A DNA stretch of 64,000 nucleotides from Bacteroidales bacterium (GTDB taxonomy: Bacteria; Bacteroidota; Bacteroidia; Bacteroidales; F082), in NCBI GenBank assembly GCA_024710405.1, contig JANJUV010000011.1, positions 62,001-126,000 on the forward strand, given 5' to 3'. Numbering within the stretch: position 1 is the stretch's first letter; each line of letters opens with the position of its first letter. The notes under the pieces were generated by a model. The model was not told the DNA's origin. It did not search any database and worked only from the letters and a program-made list of their open reading frames with translations. Below are positions 8,966 through 18,068 of the stretch, piece by piece. The position numbers were made by a program, and so were the translations under genes.

Positions 8966-9167
8966 GATTGCCCGCTTAACCCAAATACGATTGTAAACTC
9001 AACATTACAATAACAAAGGGTTCACTACATGGTCATTAGATCAGGCCTTAACCTTGTTCGCAAGGTATGCGCACGGCGCATCATTGGAAGTTCGAGGGGC
9101 CAGGTGGCCTAAAGCGTGTCAATAAGGGGTTTACCAACTCCCTTTTGGGTTAAAGCGGGCAGTTTTT
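8966..9167 (+). ncRNA. ssrS: 6S RNA
   Basis: This 200-base non-coding stretch between zapA and rny folds as 6S RNA, the RNA that mimics an open promoter and binds the housekeeping RNA polymerase holoenzyme. The ends pair: TGCCCGCTTAACCCA (from 8969) with TGGGTTAAAGCGGGCA (to 9161), one bulged base. Further in, GTAAAC near 8993 pairs with GTTTAC near 9130, enclosing a large weakly paired central bubble, then apical hairpins ACCTTG-TTCG-CAAGGT and ATGCGC-ACG-GCGCAT. The 3' closing strand is followed by TTTTT, so the closing stem can also act as the terminator. Location after zapA fits known ssrS placement. Exact ends are estimated. Confidence 0.87.
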
Positions 9168-9203
9168 CCTTCTCCCGGGTTTTATGCACCTAACAATAAA
9201 ATC

Positions 9204-10748
9204 ATGGGAACACTATTAATTAACATCATTTTGGTCATTGCCGGTGCCGGTGCAGGAATTGCACTCGCCACTACAGCCATGCGCAAAAGCCTCCTGCGCA
9301 AAAGCGAGGCATTGCTCGAAGAAGCGAAAGAAAAAGCTGAAGTAATTAAGAAGGAAAAAATGCTGCAGGCCAAAGAGAAATTTCTTCAGCTGAAAACCGA
9401 ACACGAAGCATATGTAAATGAGAAAAATTCAGCTCTGCAGAAAGCCGAAAACCGCATGCAGCAACGCGAACAGTCACTAAATCAAAGGATGGACGAGTTT
9501 CAGCGCAAGCAACGTGAACTCCAGTCCCAAAGCCAACAACTCAATAATCAGTTGGAAGTCCTGCAGAAAAGGCAGACCGAACTCGACCGGATACATGATG
9601 AGCATGTGAGCAAGCTCGAACAGATATCAGGTATGTCAGCTATGGAGGCCAAAGAGCAACTTGTCGAAAGCATGCGCGACGACGCAACTTCTGAAGCCAT
9701 GACTTTGATCCGTGACATTGTGGATGAGGCCAAACTCACCGCAAATACCGAGGCAAAAAAGATCGTTATCGAAACCATTCAGCGCACTGCAGCCGAACAT
9801 GCCATTGAGAACACAGTAACTGTATTCAATATAGAAAGTGATGAAATCAAAGGCCGTATCATCGGGCGTGAAGGTAGAAATATCAGGGCGCTTGAGGCAC
9901 TCACCGGAGTCGAAATCATTATTGACGACAGCCCAGATGCAATATTACTCTCAGGCTTCGATCCCGTACGGCGGGAAATAGCTCGCTTGTCACTGCACAA
10001 ACTTGTTACTGACGGCCGCATCCACCCTGCCAGAATTGAAGAAGTTGTTAAGAAAACCGAAAAACAGATCGAACAAGAGATTCTTGAGACCGGCAAGCGC
10101 ACAGTCATTGACCTTGGTATACACAATCTTCATGGCGAATTGATCAAAATGATCGGGAGAATGAAATACCGCTCCTCCTATGGGCAGAACCTGCTGCAGC
10201 ATTCAATAGAAGTAGCAAACCTGAGCGCTACAATGGCTGCTGAACTTGGACTGAATACAAAAGCAGCCAAAAGGGCGGGTCTTCTGCACGACATTGGTAA
10301 AGTAGCCGAAAATGAGGCTGAACTTCCGCACGCTATTCTCGGAATGAAGATTGCTGAAAAGTTCAAGGAGAAGCCGGATATTTGCAATGCCATTGGTGCA
10401 CACCACGATGAAATTGAAATGGAAACGCTGATTGCTCCTATTGTTCAGGTGTGCGATGCCATTTCAGGTGCACGCCCTGGTGCCCGCCGCGAAGTTGTTG
10501 AAGCATATATTCAGCGATTGAAAAAACTCGAGGAAATGGCACTTGCCTATCCGGGTGTTGTGAAAACATATGCCATTCAGGCGGGACGCGAACTTCGCGT
10601 CATTGTTGGTTCTGATAAGGTTTCTGATCAGGATGCCGACAGACTGGCATTTGACCTTTCTCGTAAGATCCAAAGCGAAATGACCTATCCCGGTCAGATA
10701 AAAATAACTGTAATCCGGGAAACAAGGGCAATAAGTTATGCAAAATAG
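9204..10748 (+). CDS. rny: Ribonuclease Y
   Basis: A 514-residue RNase Y, a membrane-anchored endonuclease that starts mRNA decay. Domains in order: N-terminal membrane helix (about 4-24), a long charged coiled coil (about 30-175), a KH RNA-binding domain (about 205-270) with the loop [13 protein letters not shown], and an HD domain (about 325-430) with the His-Asp pair in LLHDIGK (near 361-362) and HHDEIEME further on. The length is typical. The start ATG 9204 places the membrane helix at the very N-terminus. It lies directly after the 6S RNA gene. The following outer-membrane protein gene is 29 bases away and may be read through. Confidence 0.96.
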   Translation: MGTLLINIILVIAGAGAGIALATTAMRKSLLRKSEALLEEAKEKAEVIKKEKMLQAKEKFLQLKTEHEAYVNEKNSALQKAENRMQQREQSLNQRMDEFQRKQRELQSQSQQLNNQLEVLQKRQTELDRIHDEHVSKLEQISGMSAMEAKEQLVESMRDDATSEAMTLIRDIVDEAKLTANTEAKKIVIETIQRTAAEHAIENTVTVFNIESDEIKGRIIGREGRNIRALEALTGVEIIIDDSPDAILLSGFDPVRREIARLSLHKLVTDGRIHPARIEEVVKKTEKQIEQEILETGKRTVIDLGIHNLHGELIKMIGRMKYRSSYGQNLLQHSIEVANLSATMAAELGLNTKAAKRAGLLHDIGKVAENEAELPHAILGMKIAEKFKEKPDICNAIGAHHDEIEMETLIAPIVQVCDAISGARPGARREVVEAYIQRLKKLEEMALAYPGVVKTYAIQAGRELRVIVGSDKVSDQDADRLAFDLSRKIQSEMTYPGQIKITVIRETRAISYAK

Positions 10749-10777
10749 CCTTTATTTATTCACAAAAATTTAAGATT

Positions 10778-11278
10778 ATGAAAAAAGTAATGTTGATCGT
10801 TTTTATGAGTCTTCTGTCAGCCGGACTCTTTGCCCAAAGCCCCATTGGCGATGGAGGAAAACAAATTAATATCGGAACAGGATTTTCAACCTGGGGAATT
10901 CCGCTATATGCCGGGATGGACTTCGGGGTACATCCTGATATTACCGTGGGATTTAATGTCTCGTATAGATCTTACAGTCACCGTTGGAGTGCTGATGATT
11001 ACAGGCTGAATGTGCTGGGATTGTTCGCCAATGGTAACTATCATTTTAACACTCTATTGAACATTCCTCAGGAATGGGATCTTTATGCCGGTCTCAGTCT
11101 GGGTTTTGTTTCTGTGAGCGCACCATCAGCATACAAAGGTGGCACTGTCTCCGGTCTGGGACTTGATCTTCAAATAGGCGGACGTTACTATTGGAACGAT
11201 CGTTGGGGCGTTAACCTTGAATTTGGTGGCGGAAATGCTGCATCAGGTGCACGGATCGGTGTGTCTTATGTCTTGTAG
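10778..11278 (+). CDS. Small outer-membrane beta-barrel protein
   Basis: A 166-residue secreted protein. Residues 1-20 form a signal peptide ending in LFAQ, with likely cleavage before SPIGDG. The mature part of about 145 residues shows alternating hydrophobic/polar strands rich in Gly, Tyr and Trp (GTGFSTWGIPLYAGMDFG, VGFNVSYRSYSH, WDLYAGLSLGFVSVS, GGRYYWNDRWGVNLEFGGG) and ends in an aromatic-hydrophobic strand IGVSYVL, as expected for an eight-strand barrel of the OmpX/OmpW size class. No function can be named. It ends just before a strong terminator. Barrel fold is inferred from strand pattern only. Confidence 0.82.
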   Translation: MKKVMLIVFMSLLSAGLFAQSPIGDGGKQINIGTGFSTWGIPLYAGMDFGVHPDITVGFNVSYRSYSHRWSADDYRLNVLGLFANGNYHFNTLLNIPQEWDLYAGLSLGFVSVSAPSAYKGGTVSGLGLDLQIGGRYYWNDRWGVNLEFGGGNAASGARIGVSYVL

Positions 11279-11307
11279 ACCAGACCTTTAAAAAGGTTCT
11301 TTGTTTC

Positions 11308-11340
11308 AAACCGGTAACGGATAAAGTTACCGGTTTTTTA
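11308..11340 (+). terminator. Rho-independent terminator after the barrel protein gene
   Basis: A perfect 11-base-pair stem, AAACCGGTAAC with GTTACCGGTTT, around a 7-base loop, followed by a T run. It starts 30 bases after the stop codon and lies between convergent genes. A second, weaker hairpin (AGACCTTT / AAGGTTCT) precedes it at about 11282-11300. Confidence 0.88.
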
Positions 11341-11360
11341 TTTGATGCCGAAAATGCTAT

Positions 11361-13091
11361 TTACAGTAGGTTCAGTCCTCTTTTGATGAGTCGCTCATAT
11401 GAAGCATCGTGTTTTTTTAGATTATTCAGATGCGAAAGTATCTCATTCTGAGGTACACCAGTGAAACCTTCTGATCTTTGGATAAGTTCGTACACTTCGA
11501 GAGGAAGCAGCCAATCATTTGGAAACTCGCTGGTTAAATTGTTCCAGATGGCCGGTATTCTGTCGAATCCGCTTCCCGATTCCCGTATCAGGCGCAGCTC
11601 GCCGTATAAGCGATGCAGTTTTTTTTGCTGGACAGAGTAATGTATTTTGTGTGTTTTTTCAGCAGGTACAGGGTATTCAAGTCCGAAGGCGTCAGCATTA
11701 GCAGGGCCGCCATAAGCCGAAATGATGGATTCACCAACGGCCATGTCATAAACTCCCCAGTCAGGTTGAAACAAAATTCTGTCCTGATACTGAACCGTGC
11801 AGTCGTCAAAACTGAGCAGTACGAGTTTGTCGTCGTGTCGGGTTGTTGACCGCAGTTTTCCGCGTACGGTAAGTCCGGATTCAAATTCAAGAGTTGCGTA
11901 TTTTCCCGTTATCAGCCCAATTTGACTTAAGTCGTGATCATCGAGGTATCGAGGTGGCTTTACTGCGTTTTTGAAGCGTCCGATTGGTGATCCAAAACCA
12001 TGTGCATGATAATCGATACCGTGCCCTTCAAGCATAATGTTGTTACAGCAAAGCAGGGTGGGGCCTTTGGTGAAGAGATATATTGGTTGATTTTGATGTA
12101 GGATATAATCAGTAAAAGTACCCGAAACCTGCAGTCCTGAACTGTACACACAGGTAGCCGTATTGCCCGATTCAATGGCTTTCAGCAAGCCTTCAATGCC
12201 TCCTTTTCGTAAGGCCATCCGGTTGGCAAACTCATCCAGAACAGTGGTCAGGTGCTTGAAGTCAGGTGTCACAAACAATTGTGGTTGTTGTGTAGTGATG
12301 TCAAAATTGTAGTATACCGCATCAATCGTGTATGGTAATTTCAAGACTTTTTCACTCATGGCACCGGCGCTTTCTCCGATTGAAGATAGTAACCCTGCAC
12401 CGTATATCTTTGGGGCTTTCAAATCACCAATCATGCCGTATTCAACAGTCCACCAGTGGAGATTCCTGATAAGTGCCATTTCAGACGGCAATCCCATATT
12501 TGATTCGAGCCCGGCCAGCAATTCTTCGGCATTCCTGATGTTGTCGGCAGAAGTGTTAGGGTCTGCTTTGAGAATCGAAAGATGACGAATGGCCTCATAT
12601 AAGGCAAAATCAGCTGAAGAAGAAAAGGCTTTTGAGCCAATTTCACCGAAATAGCGCAGGTATTCAGCATATTCAGGATCAGCAATAATCGGGGCATGGC
12701 CTGCGGCTTCATGAATAATGTCAGGTGCAGGGGTGTATTCAATCTGATCAATGGGCCTGATGTCGGCAGCAATAACCAGAACATTATAGGCCTGAAATTC
12801 CATGAAAGCAGCCGGAGGTATAAACCCATCAACTGTTACAGCTGCCCATCCGATTCTGGACAAAATATTGTTCATGGTCTCAATGTCGGGTATGCGGTCC
12901 ACGCTGATACCCGTGCGCTCCAACCCCTGCAGGTATGAGGAATGCGCCTTATCCTTCAAAAATGAAACATTCTGTTGCATCACGAACCGCCACACAGCAT
13001 GATCCTGCCATGTATAGTCATTGTAATTCTGATCAATAATCAGTTTCCGCAAATGTTGCGGAAGCTTGTTCAATACTTCGTTTTGCATCAT
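11361..13091 (-). CDS. Aromatic amino acid hydroxylase (phenylalanine 4-monooxygenase-like), long form
   Basis: A 576-residue protein whose first 290 residues are a pterin-dependent aromatic amino acid hydroxylase. The iron ligands are visible as His127 and His132 in DIIHEAAGHAP and Glu217 in HWWTVEYGMIG. The likely reaction is phenylalanine plus O2 and tetrahydropterin to tyrosine. The protein is about twice the length of monomeric bacterial PhhA. The C-terminal part (about 310-576) is not an ACT domain: it has two similar segments, SGLQVSG (318-324) and SGLTVRG (405-411), each followed by a Leu/Phe-rich strand pattern. Long hydroxylases of this kind are known from Bacteroidota. The product would feed the homogentisate operon at 27.7-32.3 kb. 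Substrate (Phe rather than Trp) is inferred. Confidence 0.88.
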   Translation of the reverse strand: MMQNEVLNKLPQHLRKLIIDQNYNDYTWQDHAVWRFVMQQNVSFLKDKAHSSYLQGLERTGISVDRIPDIETMNNILSRIGWAAVTVDGFIPPAAFMEFQAYNVLVIAADIRPIDQIEYTPAPDIIHEAAGHAPIIADPEYAEYLRYFGEIGSKAFSSSADFALYEAIRHLSILKADPNTSADNIRNAEELLAGLESNMGLPSEMALIRNLHWWTVEYGMIGDLKAPKIYGAGLLSSIGESAGAMSEKVLKLPYTIDAVYYNFDITTQQPQLFVTPDFKHLTTVLDEFANRMALRKGGIEGLLKAIESGNTATCVYSSGLQVSGTFTDYILHQNQPIYLFTKGPTLLCCNNIMLEGHGIDYHAHGFGSPIGRFKNAVKPPRYLDDHDLSQIGLITGKYATLEFESGLTVRGKLRSTTRHDDKLVLLSFDDCTVQYQDRILFQPDWGVYDMAVGESIISAYGGPANADAFGLEYPVPAEKTHKIHYSVQQKKLHRLYGELRLIRESGSGFDRIPAIWNNLTSEFPNDWLLPLEVYELIQRSEGFTGVPQNEILSHLNNLKKHDASYERLIKRGLNLL

Positions 13092-13180
13092 GGCTGCTTA
13101 TTTAGAATCATTTTGAATAGCGAAATTATATATTTCTGCTGAATCTGTAGATAATATGCAAACGTTTTCGGAAAATTTAA

Positions 13181-13219
13181 CAGGTTATACAATTTGCTAA
13201 TTTTTACTGCCATAACCTG
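13181..13219. repeat. Inverted repeat upstream of the aromatic hydroxylase gene
   Basis: CAGGTTAT (13181-13188) and ATAACCTG (13212-13219) form a perfect 8-base inverted repeat separated by 23 bases. It sits between the stop of pcm and the start of the hydroxylase gene, both on the minus strand. It could be an operator of the hydroxylase gene or a weak hairpin after pcm; no T run follows. Confidence 0.35.
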
Positions 13220-13234
13220 AGATACCTATATGGA

Positions 13235-13897
13235 TCAATCGTTTCCCAGATCGCCCAGCAGTGGCACAAATCTGAATGCACCATGTGATTCTTCTTTTGT
13301 TGTGCCATCGGCATTTTTAATAATACGCAGCATATGCTGGATATCGTCTTTACCATGTGGCACAACCAGAATGCCGCCGGGTTTCAGCTGATCCACAAGG
13401 GGCTGTGGTATTTCCGGGGCAGCAGCTGTGATTATAATTCTGTCGAAAGGCGCAAATGATGGTAAACCAAGGTATCCATCGCCAAGGAATAATTTTACCG
13501 GATATCCCAGCCGGGTCATAAATTCTTTGGTCTTCTGATAAAGTTTTCGCTGACGTTCAATGGAATATACCCTGGCTCCCATTTCGGCCAATACCGAAGC
13601 CTGATAGCCTGATCCTGTTCCTATTTCGAGTACTTTCATGCCTTTTTTCATTTGCAGCAGTTCAGTCTGAAAAGCAACAGTAAAGGGCTGCGATATCGTC
13701 TGACCTGATCCTATCGGAAAAGGCTTGTCCTGATAGGCAAACTCCAGGAATGAAGAGTCCATGAAGTAATGTCGCGGAATTTTTTCCAGAGCCGCCAACA
13801 CCGACTCATCACGGATTCCTTTTTGTCTGATTCCTTCAACAAGTTGTTTTCTAAGACCTTTATGCCTGTAAGTATCTATCATTTCCAACTGTGTCAT
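13235..13897 (-). CDS. pcm: Protein-L-isoaspartate O-methyltransferase
   Basis: A 220-residue PCMT that methylates L-isoaspartyl residues in damaged proteins using S-adenosylmethionine. Visible motifs: the substrate-side segment IGSGQTISQPF (about 62-72), the SAM-binding glycine loop LEIGTGSGYQASVLAEMG (about 95-112), YSIERQ after it, and the post-motif DRIIITAAAPEIPQPL. Length matches bacterial Pcm (205-225). No signal peptide. A Shine-Dalgarno-like AAAGGGAG lies just before the ATG. It is divergent from the Gfo/Idh/MocA gene, about 95 bases away. Confidence 0.95.
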   Translation of the reverse strand: MTQLEMIDTYRHKGLRKQLVEGIRQKGIRDESVLAALEKIPRHYFMDSSFLEFAYQDKPFPIGSGQTISQPFTVAFQTELLQMKKGMKVLEIGTGSGYQASVLAEMGARVYSIERQRKLYQKTKEFMTRLGYPVKLFLGDGYLGLPSFAPFDRIIITAAAPEIPQPLVDQLKPGGILVVPHGKDDIQHMLRIIKNADGTTKEESHGAFRFVPLLGDLGND

Positions 13898-13969
13898 ACT
13901 CCCTTTAATTTAGAGCAATTCTAAATTTGTCCGCTGCGAATTTAGCCATTCTAAAGGCTCGAAAAAGAC

Positions 13970-13977
13970 TATTTTTG
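13970..13977 (+). promoter_or_regulatory. Putative -7 promoter element of the oxidoreductase gene
   Basis: TATTTTTG, an exact TAnnTTTG match, followed by CAC. It is 15 bases before ATG 13993 and thus supports that start over the in-frame ATG at 13927, which lies upstream of it. Confidence 0.5.
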
Positions 13978-13992
13978 CACAAATTAGAAGCT

Positions 13993-14979
13993 ATGTTAAA
14001 AATCGGGGTTTTGGGAGCAGGCCATCTGGGCAAGATACATTTACGCTGCATCAAGCAGATCGAACAATATGAACTGGTTGGGTTTTTCGACACCGACCCT
14101 GAAACCGCAGCGAAAGTAAGTCAGGAGTTCGGTATCAGAAGTTATGCCGACATAAGCTCTCTGATAGATGCAGTTGACGTGGTGGATATAGTTACGCCAA
14201 CAGTGTCGCATTTCAGCTGTGCCAGCGAATCGCTGCGCAAGTCTCGTCATGTTTTCATTGAGAAACCCATTGTAGCTACCCCTGTTGAAGCCAATGCACT
14301 CATGGAGCTTGCCAAAGAAGCCAGTGTAAAAGTGCAGGTCGGCCATGTAGAACGTTTCAATCCTGCCTTTATGGCGGCACGTGATTCCATTAAGAACCCT
14401 ATGTTTATTGAAACCCACAGGCTGGCTCAGTTTAATCCCCGCGGAACAGATGTGCCCGTTGTACTTGACTTGATGGTGCATGATATTGATATCATTCTGA
14501 GTGTGGTACGCTCGCCCATTCGCAAAATTAGTGCCAGCGGTGTGGCCATTGTCAGTGACACCCCCGACATCACAAATGCACGTATCGAGTTCGACAACGG
14601 TTGTGTTGCCAACCTTACTGCCAGCCGTATTTCAATGAAAAACATGCGTAAATCCAGATTTTTCCAAAAGGATGCTTACATCACTGTCGACTTCCTGGAG
14701 AAGAAAAGCGAAATCGTTCGCATGAAGGATGTTCAGGGCGAACCTGACGATCCGATGGCAATGATAATCGATCTCGGCAATAATAAAGGCATGAAGCAGA
14801 TAATTTTCGAAAAGCCTGATATCGAACCTGTTAACGCGATAATGCTTGAGTTGGAGAGTTTTTACAAAGCTATTGTAAAAAACCAGCAGCCTCCGGTGAC
14901 AATCGAAGACGGCTACAATGTGCTTTCAGTTGCCTATCAGATACTCGAGAAGGTGCATGATAACCCTGTTCGTCCTTAA
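13993..14979 (+). CDS. Gfo/Idh/MocA family oxidoreductase
   Basis: A 328-residue NAD(P)-dependent oxidoreductase. The Rossmann motif GVLGAGHLGKIHL begins at residue 5, followed by the family's EKPIVATPVEA segment, where Lys is the conserved catalytic-site residue, and QVGHVERFNPAF with a conserved His. The C-terminal half is the beta-sheet substrate domain. I chose ATG 13993 because the Rossmann fold then starts right at the N-terminus and a promoter element lies just upstream; the open frame extends back to 13927. Such enzymes act on sugars, sugar nucleotides or inositols. The two following genes (lipoprotein and sugar-phosphate transferase) suggest a link with glycan synthesis, but the substrate is not known. 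Confidence 0.9.
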   Translation: MLKIGVLGAGHLGKIHLRCIKQIEQYELVGFFDTDPETAAKVSQEFGIRSYADISSLIDAVDVVDIVTPTVSHFSCASESLRKSRHVFIEKPIVATPVEANALMELAKEASVKVQVGHVERFNPAFMAARDSIKNPMFIETHRLAQFNPRGTDVPVVLDLMVHDIDIILSVVRSPIRKISASGVAIVSDTPDITNARIEFDNGCVANLTASRISMKNMRKSRFFQKDAYITVDFLEKKSEIVRMKDVQGEPDDPMAMIIDLGNNKGMKQIIFEKPDIEPVNAIMLELESFYKAIVKNQQPPVTIEDGYNVLSVAYQILEKVHDNPVRP

Positions 14980-15048
14980 TTTGATTCCCTGCACAATATT
15001 GTGGCCATTTCCCGCGTTTGTCGCCTGAACCAAGTTAACCTGCCAGAT

Positions 15049-15945
15049 ATGGGGAGGAGATTTTACGCGCTTAGTGCTTTTGTACCAGTAATACTCTTTT
15101 TCTTATTCATTTCATCGTGCAGAAAATTTGACGGAGATCAGACAATACCTTCTTTCATACAGATTGACAGTATTGCGTTGAGCTCTGATTATTTCACTGA
15201 AGGTGCCAACACCCACAACATTACTGATGCCTGGGTGTATGTGAATGATCAGGTAGTTGGCGCCTTTGAGCTGCCGGCACTTGTTCCGGTACTGATGAAA
15301 GGCATCAATAAAATCGAGATCCGGCCAGGAATCAAACTTAATGGAATTTCTTCCACCAGAGCCCCTTATCCTTTTTATAAACCCTATATTATTGAAGCAA
15401 AACTTGTCGAAGACAGCGTAACTGTTCTTAAACCAGTCGTTTCGTACTACAGTACCACCCAGTTTGCCTGGATCGAAGACTTCGAAGGAAGCAGCATTTC
15501 GCTGGAGAAGACCAACAAAAGCGACACAGTGATCGAGCGGACAGTGCCTGGTGATCCGGAGGCCTATACTTCTCAGTACTCAACGTATTCTGGTAAGGTG
15601 CACCTGTTGGATGAGGTTAAGAAATTTGAAATCGTTACGTTTAACGGATATATTTTGCCAGGTAAGGGTACACCTGTATTTGCAGAAATTGATTATAAAT
15701 GCAACCGGGGTTTCGGAGTTGGCGTCTTCATCAAAAACAGTAACGCAATACTCACTTTTCCGCTTGTAGTTGTGAACAAATCTGACATCTGGAACAAAAT
15801 CTATATCAATTTAAGCCCTATCGTTACCGAGTACCCGAATGCCGAATATGTAAAATTATTCCTTGACTCGGATTTGGGGAACGATGAAACGGAGGCAATT
15901 TATTTTTTTGATAACCTAAAAATTGTGTACCGAAATAATCAGTAA
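15049..15945 (+). CDS. Uncharacterised lipoprotein before the sugar transferase
   Basis: A 298-residue protein with a lipoprotein signal (MGRRFYALSAFVPVILFF then lipobox FISSC), so it is probably anchored in the outer or inner membrane. The open frame begins with GTG 15001, but ATG 15049 gives a proper signal sequence and is preferred. The mature part has a segment similar in style to beta-sandwich binding domains (AWVYVNDQVVGAFELPALVP, then IEIRPGIKLNG) and a second half from AWIEDFEGS that resembles a jelly-roll. I do not recognise a family by name. Its stop overlaps by one base the start of the sugar-phosphate transferase gene, so it is likely a co-expressed envelope protein. Confidence 0.8.
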   Translation: MGRRFYALSAFVPVILFFLFISSCRKFDGDQTIPSFIQIDSIALSSDYFTEGANTHNITDAWVYVNDQVVGAFELPALVPVLMKGINKIEIRPGIKLNGISSTRAPYPFYKPYIIEAKLVEDSVTVLKPVVSYYSTTQFAWIEDFEGSSISLEKTNKSDTVIERTVPGDPEAYTSQYSTYSGKVHLLDEVKKFEIVTFNGYILPGKGTPVFAEIDYKCNRGFGVGVFIKNSNAILTFPLVVVNKSDIWNKIYINLSPIVTEYPNAEYVKLFLDSDLGNDETEAIYFFDNLKIVYRNNQ

Positions 15946-17360
15946 TGAATAAAAAACTACAGGTTATAAAGTATTTGTTTCTAGATTGGCTAGCAGCATT
16001 CCTTGCCTGGTTTTTGTTCTATATCTTCCGGAAACAAGCAGAAGACCCTGATTTTCATGAGTATTTTGAGGTGATTTTCGCCGATGACAATTTTTGGATC
16101 GGAATTATTTTCATTCCACTTGGATGGGTTTTATTGTACACTATGGTTGGTTCTTATAGAAGAGTGTACAGAAAGTCAAGGCTTAACGAATTGGGTCAAA
16201 CGATCATTATTACCCTGATAGGGGTAACAGTTATTTTCTTTGTCGCCATCCTTGATGATGTTATAATAACATACAAATCTTATTACCAGTCATTTCTCGT
16301 ATTGTTCATCCTGCATTTTTCACTTACATATACAGGCAGATTGGCACTGACATCTGTTACTGTGCGAAAAGTTCACAAGAAACTCATTGGTTTTAATACA
16401 GTTATTGTTGGAAGCAATGGAAATGCAATGGCTATTTATGAAGAAGTTGAGAAACAGGAACGTTCTTCAGGTAATATTTTTGTTGGTTTTGTAAGTGTTT
16501 ACGATCGCGACAACTATAAAATTGGCAGGATACTGCCACATTTAGGAAAGTATGATGATCTGAAGGAAATTGTCGAGCGGCATCAGATTGAAGAAGTTAT
16601 CATTGCAATAGAACGTTCGGAAACATCCACTATCGACAATATCATTGCACGGCTGGAAGATACCAATGTGGTGATCAAGATTATTCCGATCATGCAGGAT
16701 ATTCTTTTTGGCTCAGTGAAACTTTCGGGTATCTGGCATGCGCCCCTGATTCAGATTTCTCCTGACCTGATGCCGGCTTGGCAGCAAAGCACCAAGAGGA
16801 TACTTGATATATTGGTGTCCATTCTGGCCATGATAGCGCTAATTCCTCTGTATGTTTTCACTGCTTTAGGTGTAAAACTTTCTTCCAAAGGCCCGGTTCT
16901 TTATTCTCAGGAAAGAGTTGGACTAAGAGGTAAGCCATTTAAGATGCATAAGTTTCGAAGTATGTATTCGGATGCCGAAAAGGCAGGCCCACAACTCTCG
17001 AAGGAAGATGATCCTCGAATAACTCCTTTTGGAAAGTTCATCCGCAAAGTCCGTCTTGATGAAATCCCGCAGTTTTATACTGTACTTAAAGGCGATATGT
17101 CACTTGTCGGCCCGCGTCCCGAAAGGCAATACTATATTGATCAAATCGTGAAAAGGGCACCGCATTACAGACTTCTGCTCAAGGTGAAGCCCGGAATCAC
17201 CTCTTGGGGCCAGGTTAAATTTGGTTATGCGTCCAATGTGGACGAAATGATTGAGCGTCTTAAATACGACATTCTTTATATCGAAAACATGTCGTTGGCA
17301 ATGGATCTGAAGATCATGATCTACACTGTGATGATTGTGCTGCAGGGAAGGGGTAAATAA
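15945..17360 (+). CDS. Polyprenyl-phosphate sugar phosphotransferase (WcaJ/WbaP-type)
   Basis: A 471-residue membrane enzyme that transfers a sugar-1-phosphate from a nucleotide sugar to undecaprenyl phosphate, starting exopolysaccharide or O-antigen synthesis. The N-terminal half has about four membrane helices (about 8-130) and a CoA-binding-like Rossmann segment (TVIVGSNGNAMAIYEEVEK). The C-terminal catalytic domain (about 285-471) has one more hydrophobic segment, then SQERVGLRGKPFKMHKFRSM, the acid pair region RLDEIPQFYTVLKGDMSLVG and PRPE. Length and order are typical. The start overlaps the stop of the preceding lipoprotein gene by one base (TAATG). Convergent with the DUF4294 gene. 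Sugar specificity is unknown. Confidence 0.94.
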   Translation: MNKKLQVIKYLFLDWLAAFLAWFLFYIFRKQAEDPDFHEYFEVIFADDNFWIGIIFIPLGWVLLYTMVGSYRRVYRKSRLNELGQTIIITLIGVTVIFFVAILDDVIITYKSYYQSFLVLFILHFSLTYTGRLALTSVTVRKVHKKLIGFNTVIVGSNGNAMAIYEEVEKQERSSGNIFVGFVSVYDRDNYKIGRILPHLGKYDDLKEIVERHQIEEVIIAIERSETSTIDNIIARLEDTNVVIKIIPIMQDILFGSVKLSGIWHAPLIQISPDLMPAWQQSTKRILDILVSILAMIALIPLYVFTALGVKLSSKGPVLYSQERVGLRGKPFKMHKFRSMYSDAEKAGPQLSKEDDPRITPFGKFIRKVRLDEIPQFYTVLKGDMSLVGPRPERQYYIDQIVKRAPHYRLLLKVKPGITSWGQVKFGYASNVDEMIERLKYDILYIENMSLAMDLKIMIYTVMIVLQGRGK

Positions 17361-17395
17361 ACCCGGACCAGGACCATGATTTGGATTTCTGCACG

Positions 17396-17995
17396 CTACA
17401 ACTGGCCGTTTTCGATCATAAGCACAATAGCTTCAATCAATTCATCCTCTCCTTTCGGATCGTATTTTGTTTTCAGGTTGTAACCCCAGAGACGGGCAAA
17501 TGTTTGGTAGAAAAAAGCCGTGAAATTGCCACGCAAATCCTGAAGCAGACTAAATGAAGTTTCTCCGGTTTCACGGTCAATAAGTTTTATCAGAATCTTT
17601 CCCTGTGTGAAGGTAAGGTCGCGCAAATCTTTTCCAAACTGCTCTTCAATCTCTTTTTCGGCTTGCTTCATGATCTTTTTCCGTTCCTTATCGTTTTTAG
17701 CCTTCAAAAGGATTGCTTCGTACTCTTTAAGTTTTATACCCGCAAGCCTGGCATAAGGATAAACTTTTTTGACATGGTATATCAACTTTTCGATTTTACG
17801 GATATCACGTCTTGAATCAAAGATCCTGATGGAATAAACAGGTACTTCAGGAAGATTCACGATCAGCACTGTGTCGCCATGATGAACTTTTGCAAAAACC
17901 ACATACGTGCTGTCGGGTCGCATGGTTTGCGATTTAAGGGAGGGTGAAATCAACAACAGGAAAAATCCGACTATGATATACCTTGCAAATTTCAT
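17396..17995 (-). CDS. DUF4294 domain protein
   Basis: A 199-residue exported protein. The open frame extends to 18058, but the ATG at 17995 gives a normal signal peptide (KFARYIIVGFFLLLISPS, cleavage near SQT). The mature protein contains the DUF4294 pattern: GDTVLIVNLPEVPVYS, then RRDIRKIEKLIYHVKKVYPYA, a Lys/Glu-rich helical region (IKLKEYEAILLKAKNDKERK) and LIDRETGETSF near the end. The family is confined to Bacteroidota and its role is not known. It lies 73 bases after clpX in the same direction, so it may be read through from the tig-clpP-clpX unit. Confidence 0.85.
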   Translation of the reverse strand: MKFARYIIVGFFLLLISPSLKSQTMRPDSTYVVFAKVHHGDTVLIVNLPEVPVYSIRIFDSRRDIRKIEKLIYHVKKVYPYARLAGIKLKEYEAILLKAKNDKERKKIMKQAEKEIEEQFGKDLRDLTFTQGKILIKLIDRETGETSFSLLQDLRGNFTAFFYQTFARLWGYNLKTKYDPKGEDELIEAIVLMIENGQL

Positions 17996-18068
17996 CATGC
18001 AATGAAGTTGAATAAATGAGATTCGTAGGTTTTGTTGCAACAACTGTGCCATGAACACTTACAGGGTA

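Noticed and set aside
13927-13992. Longer start of the Gfo/Idh/MocA gene
   Set aside because: The extension would place 22 residues before the Rossmann fold and lies upstream of the likely promoter element.
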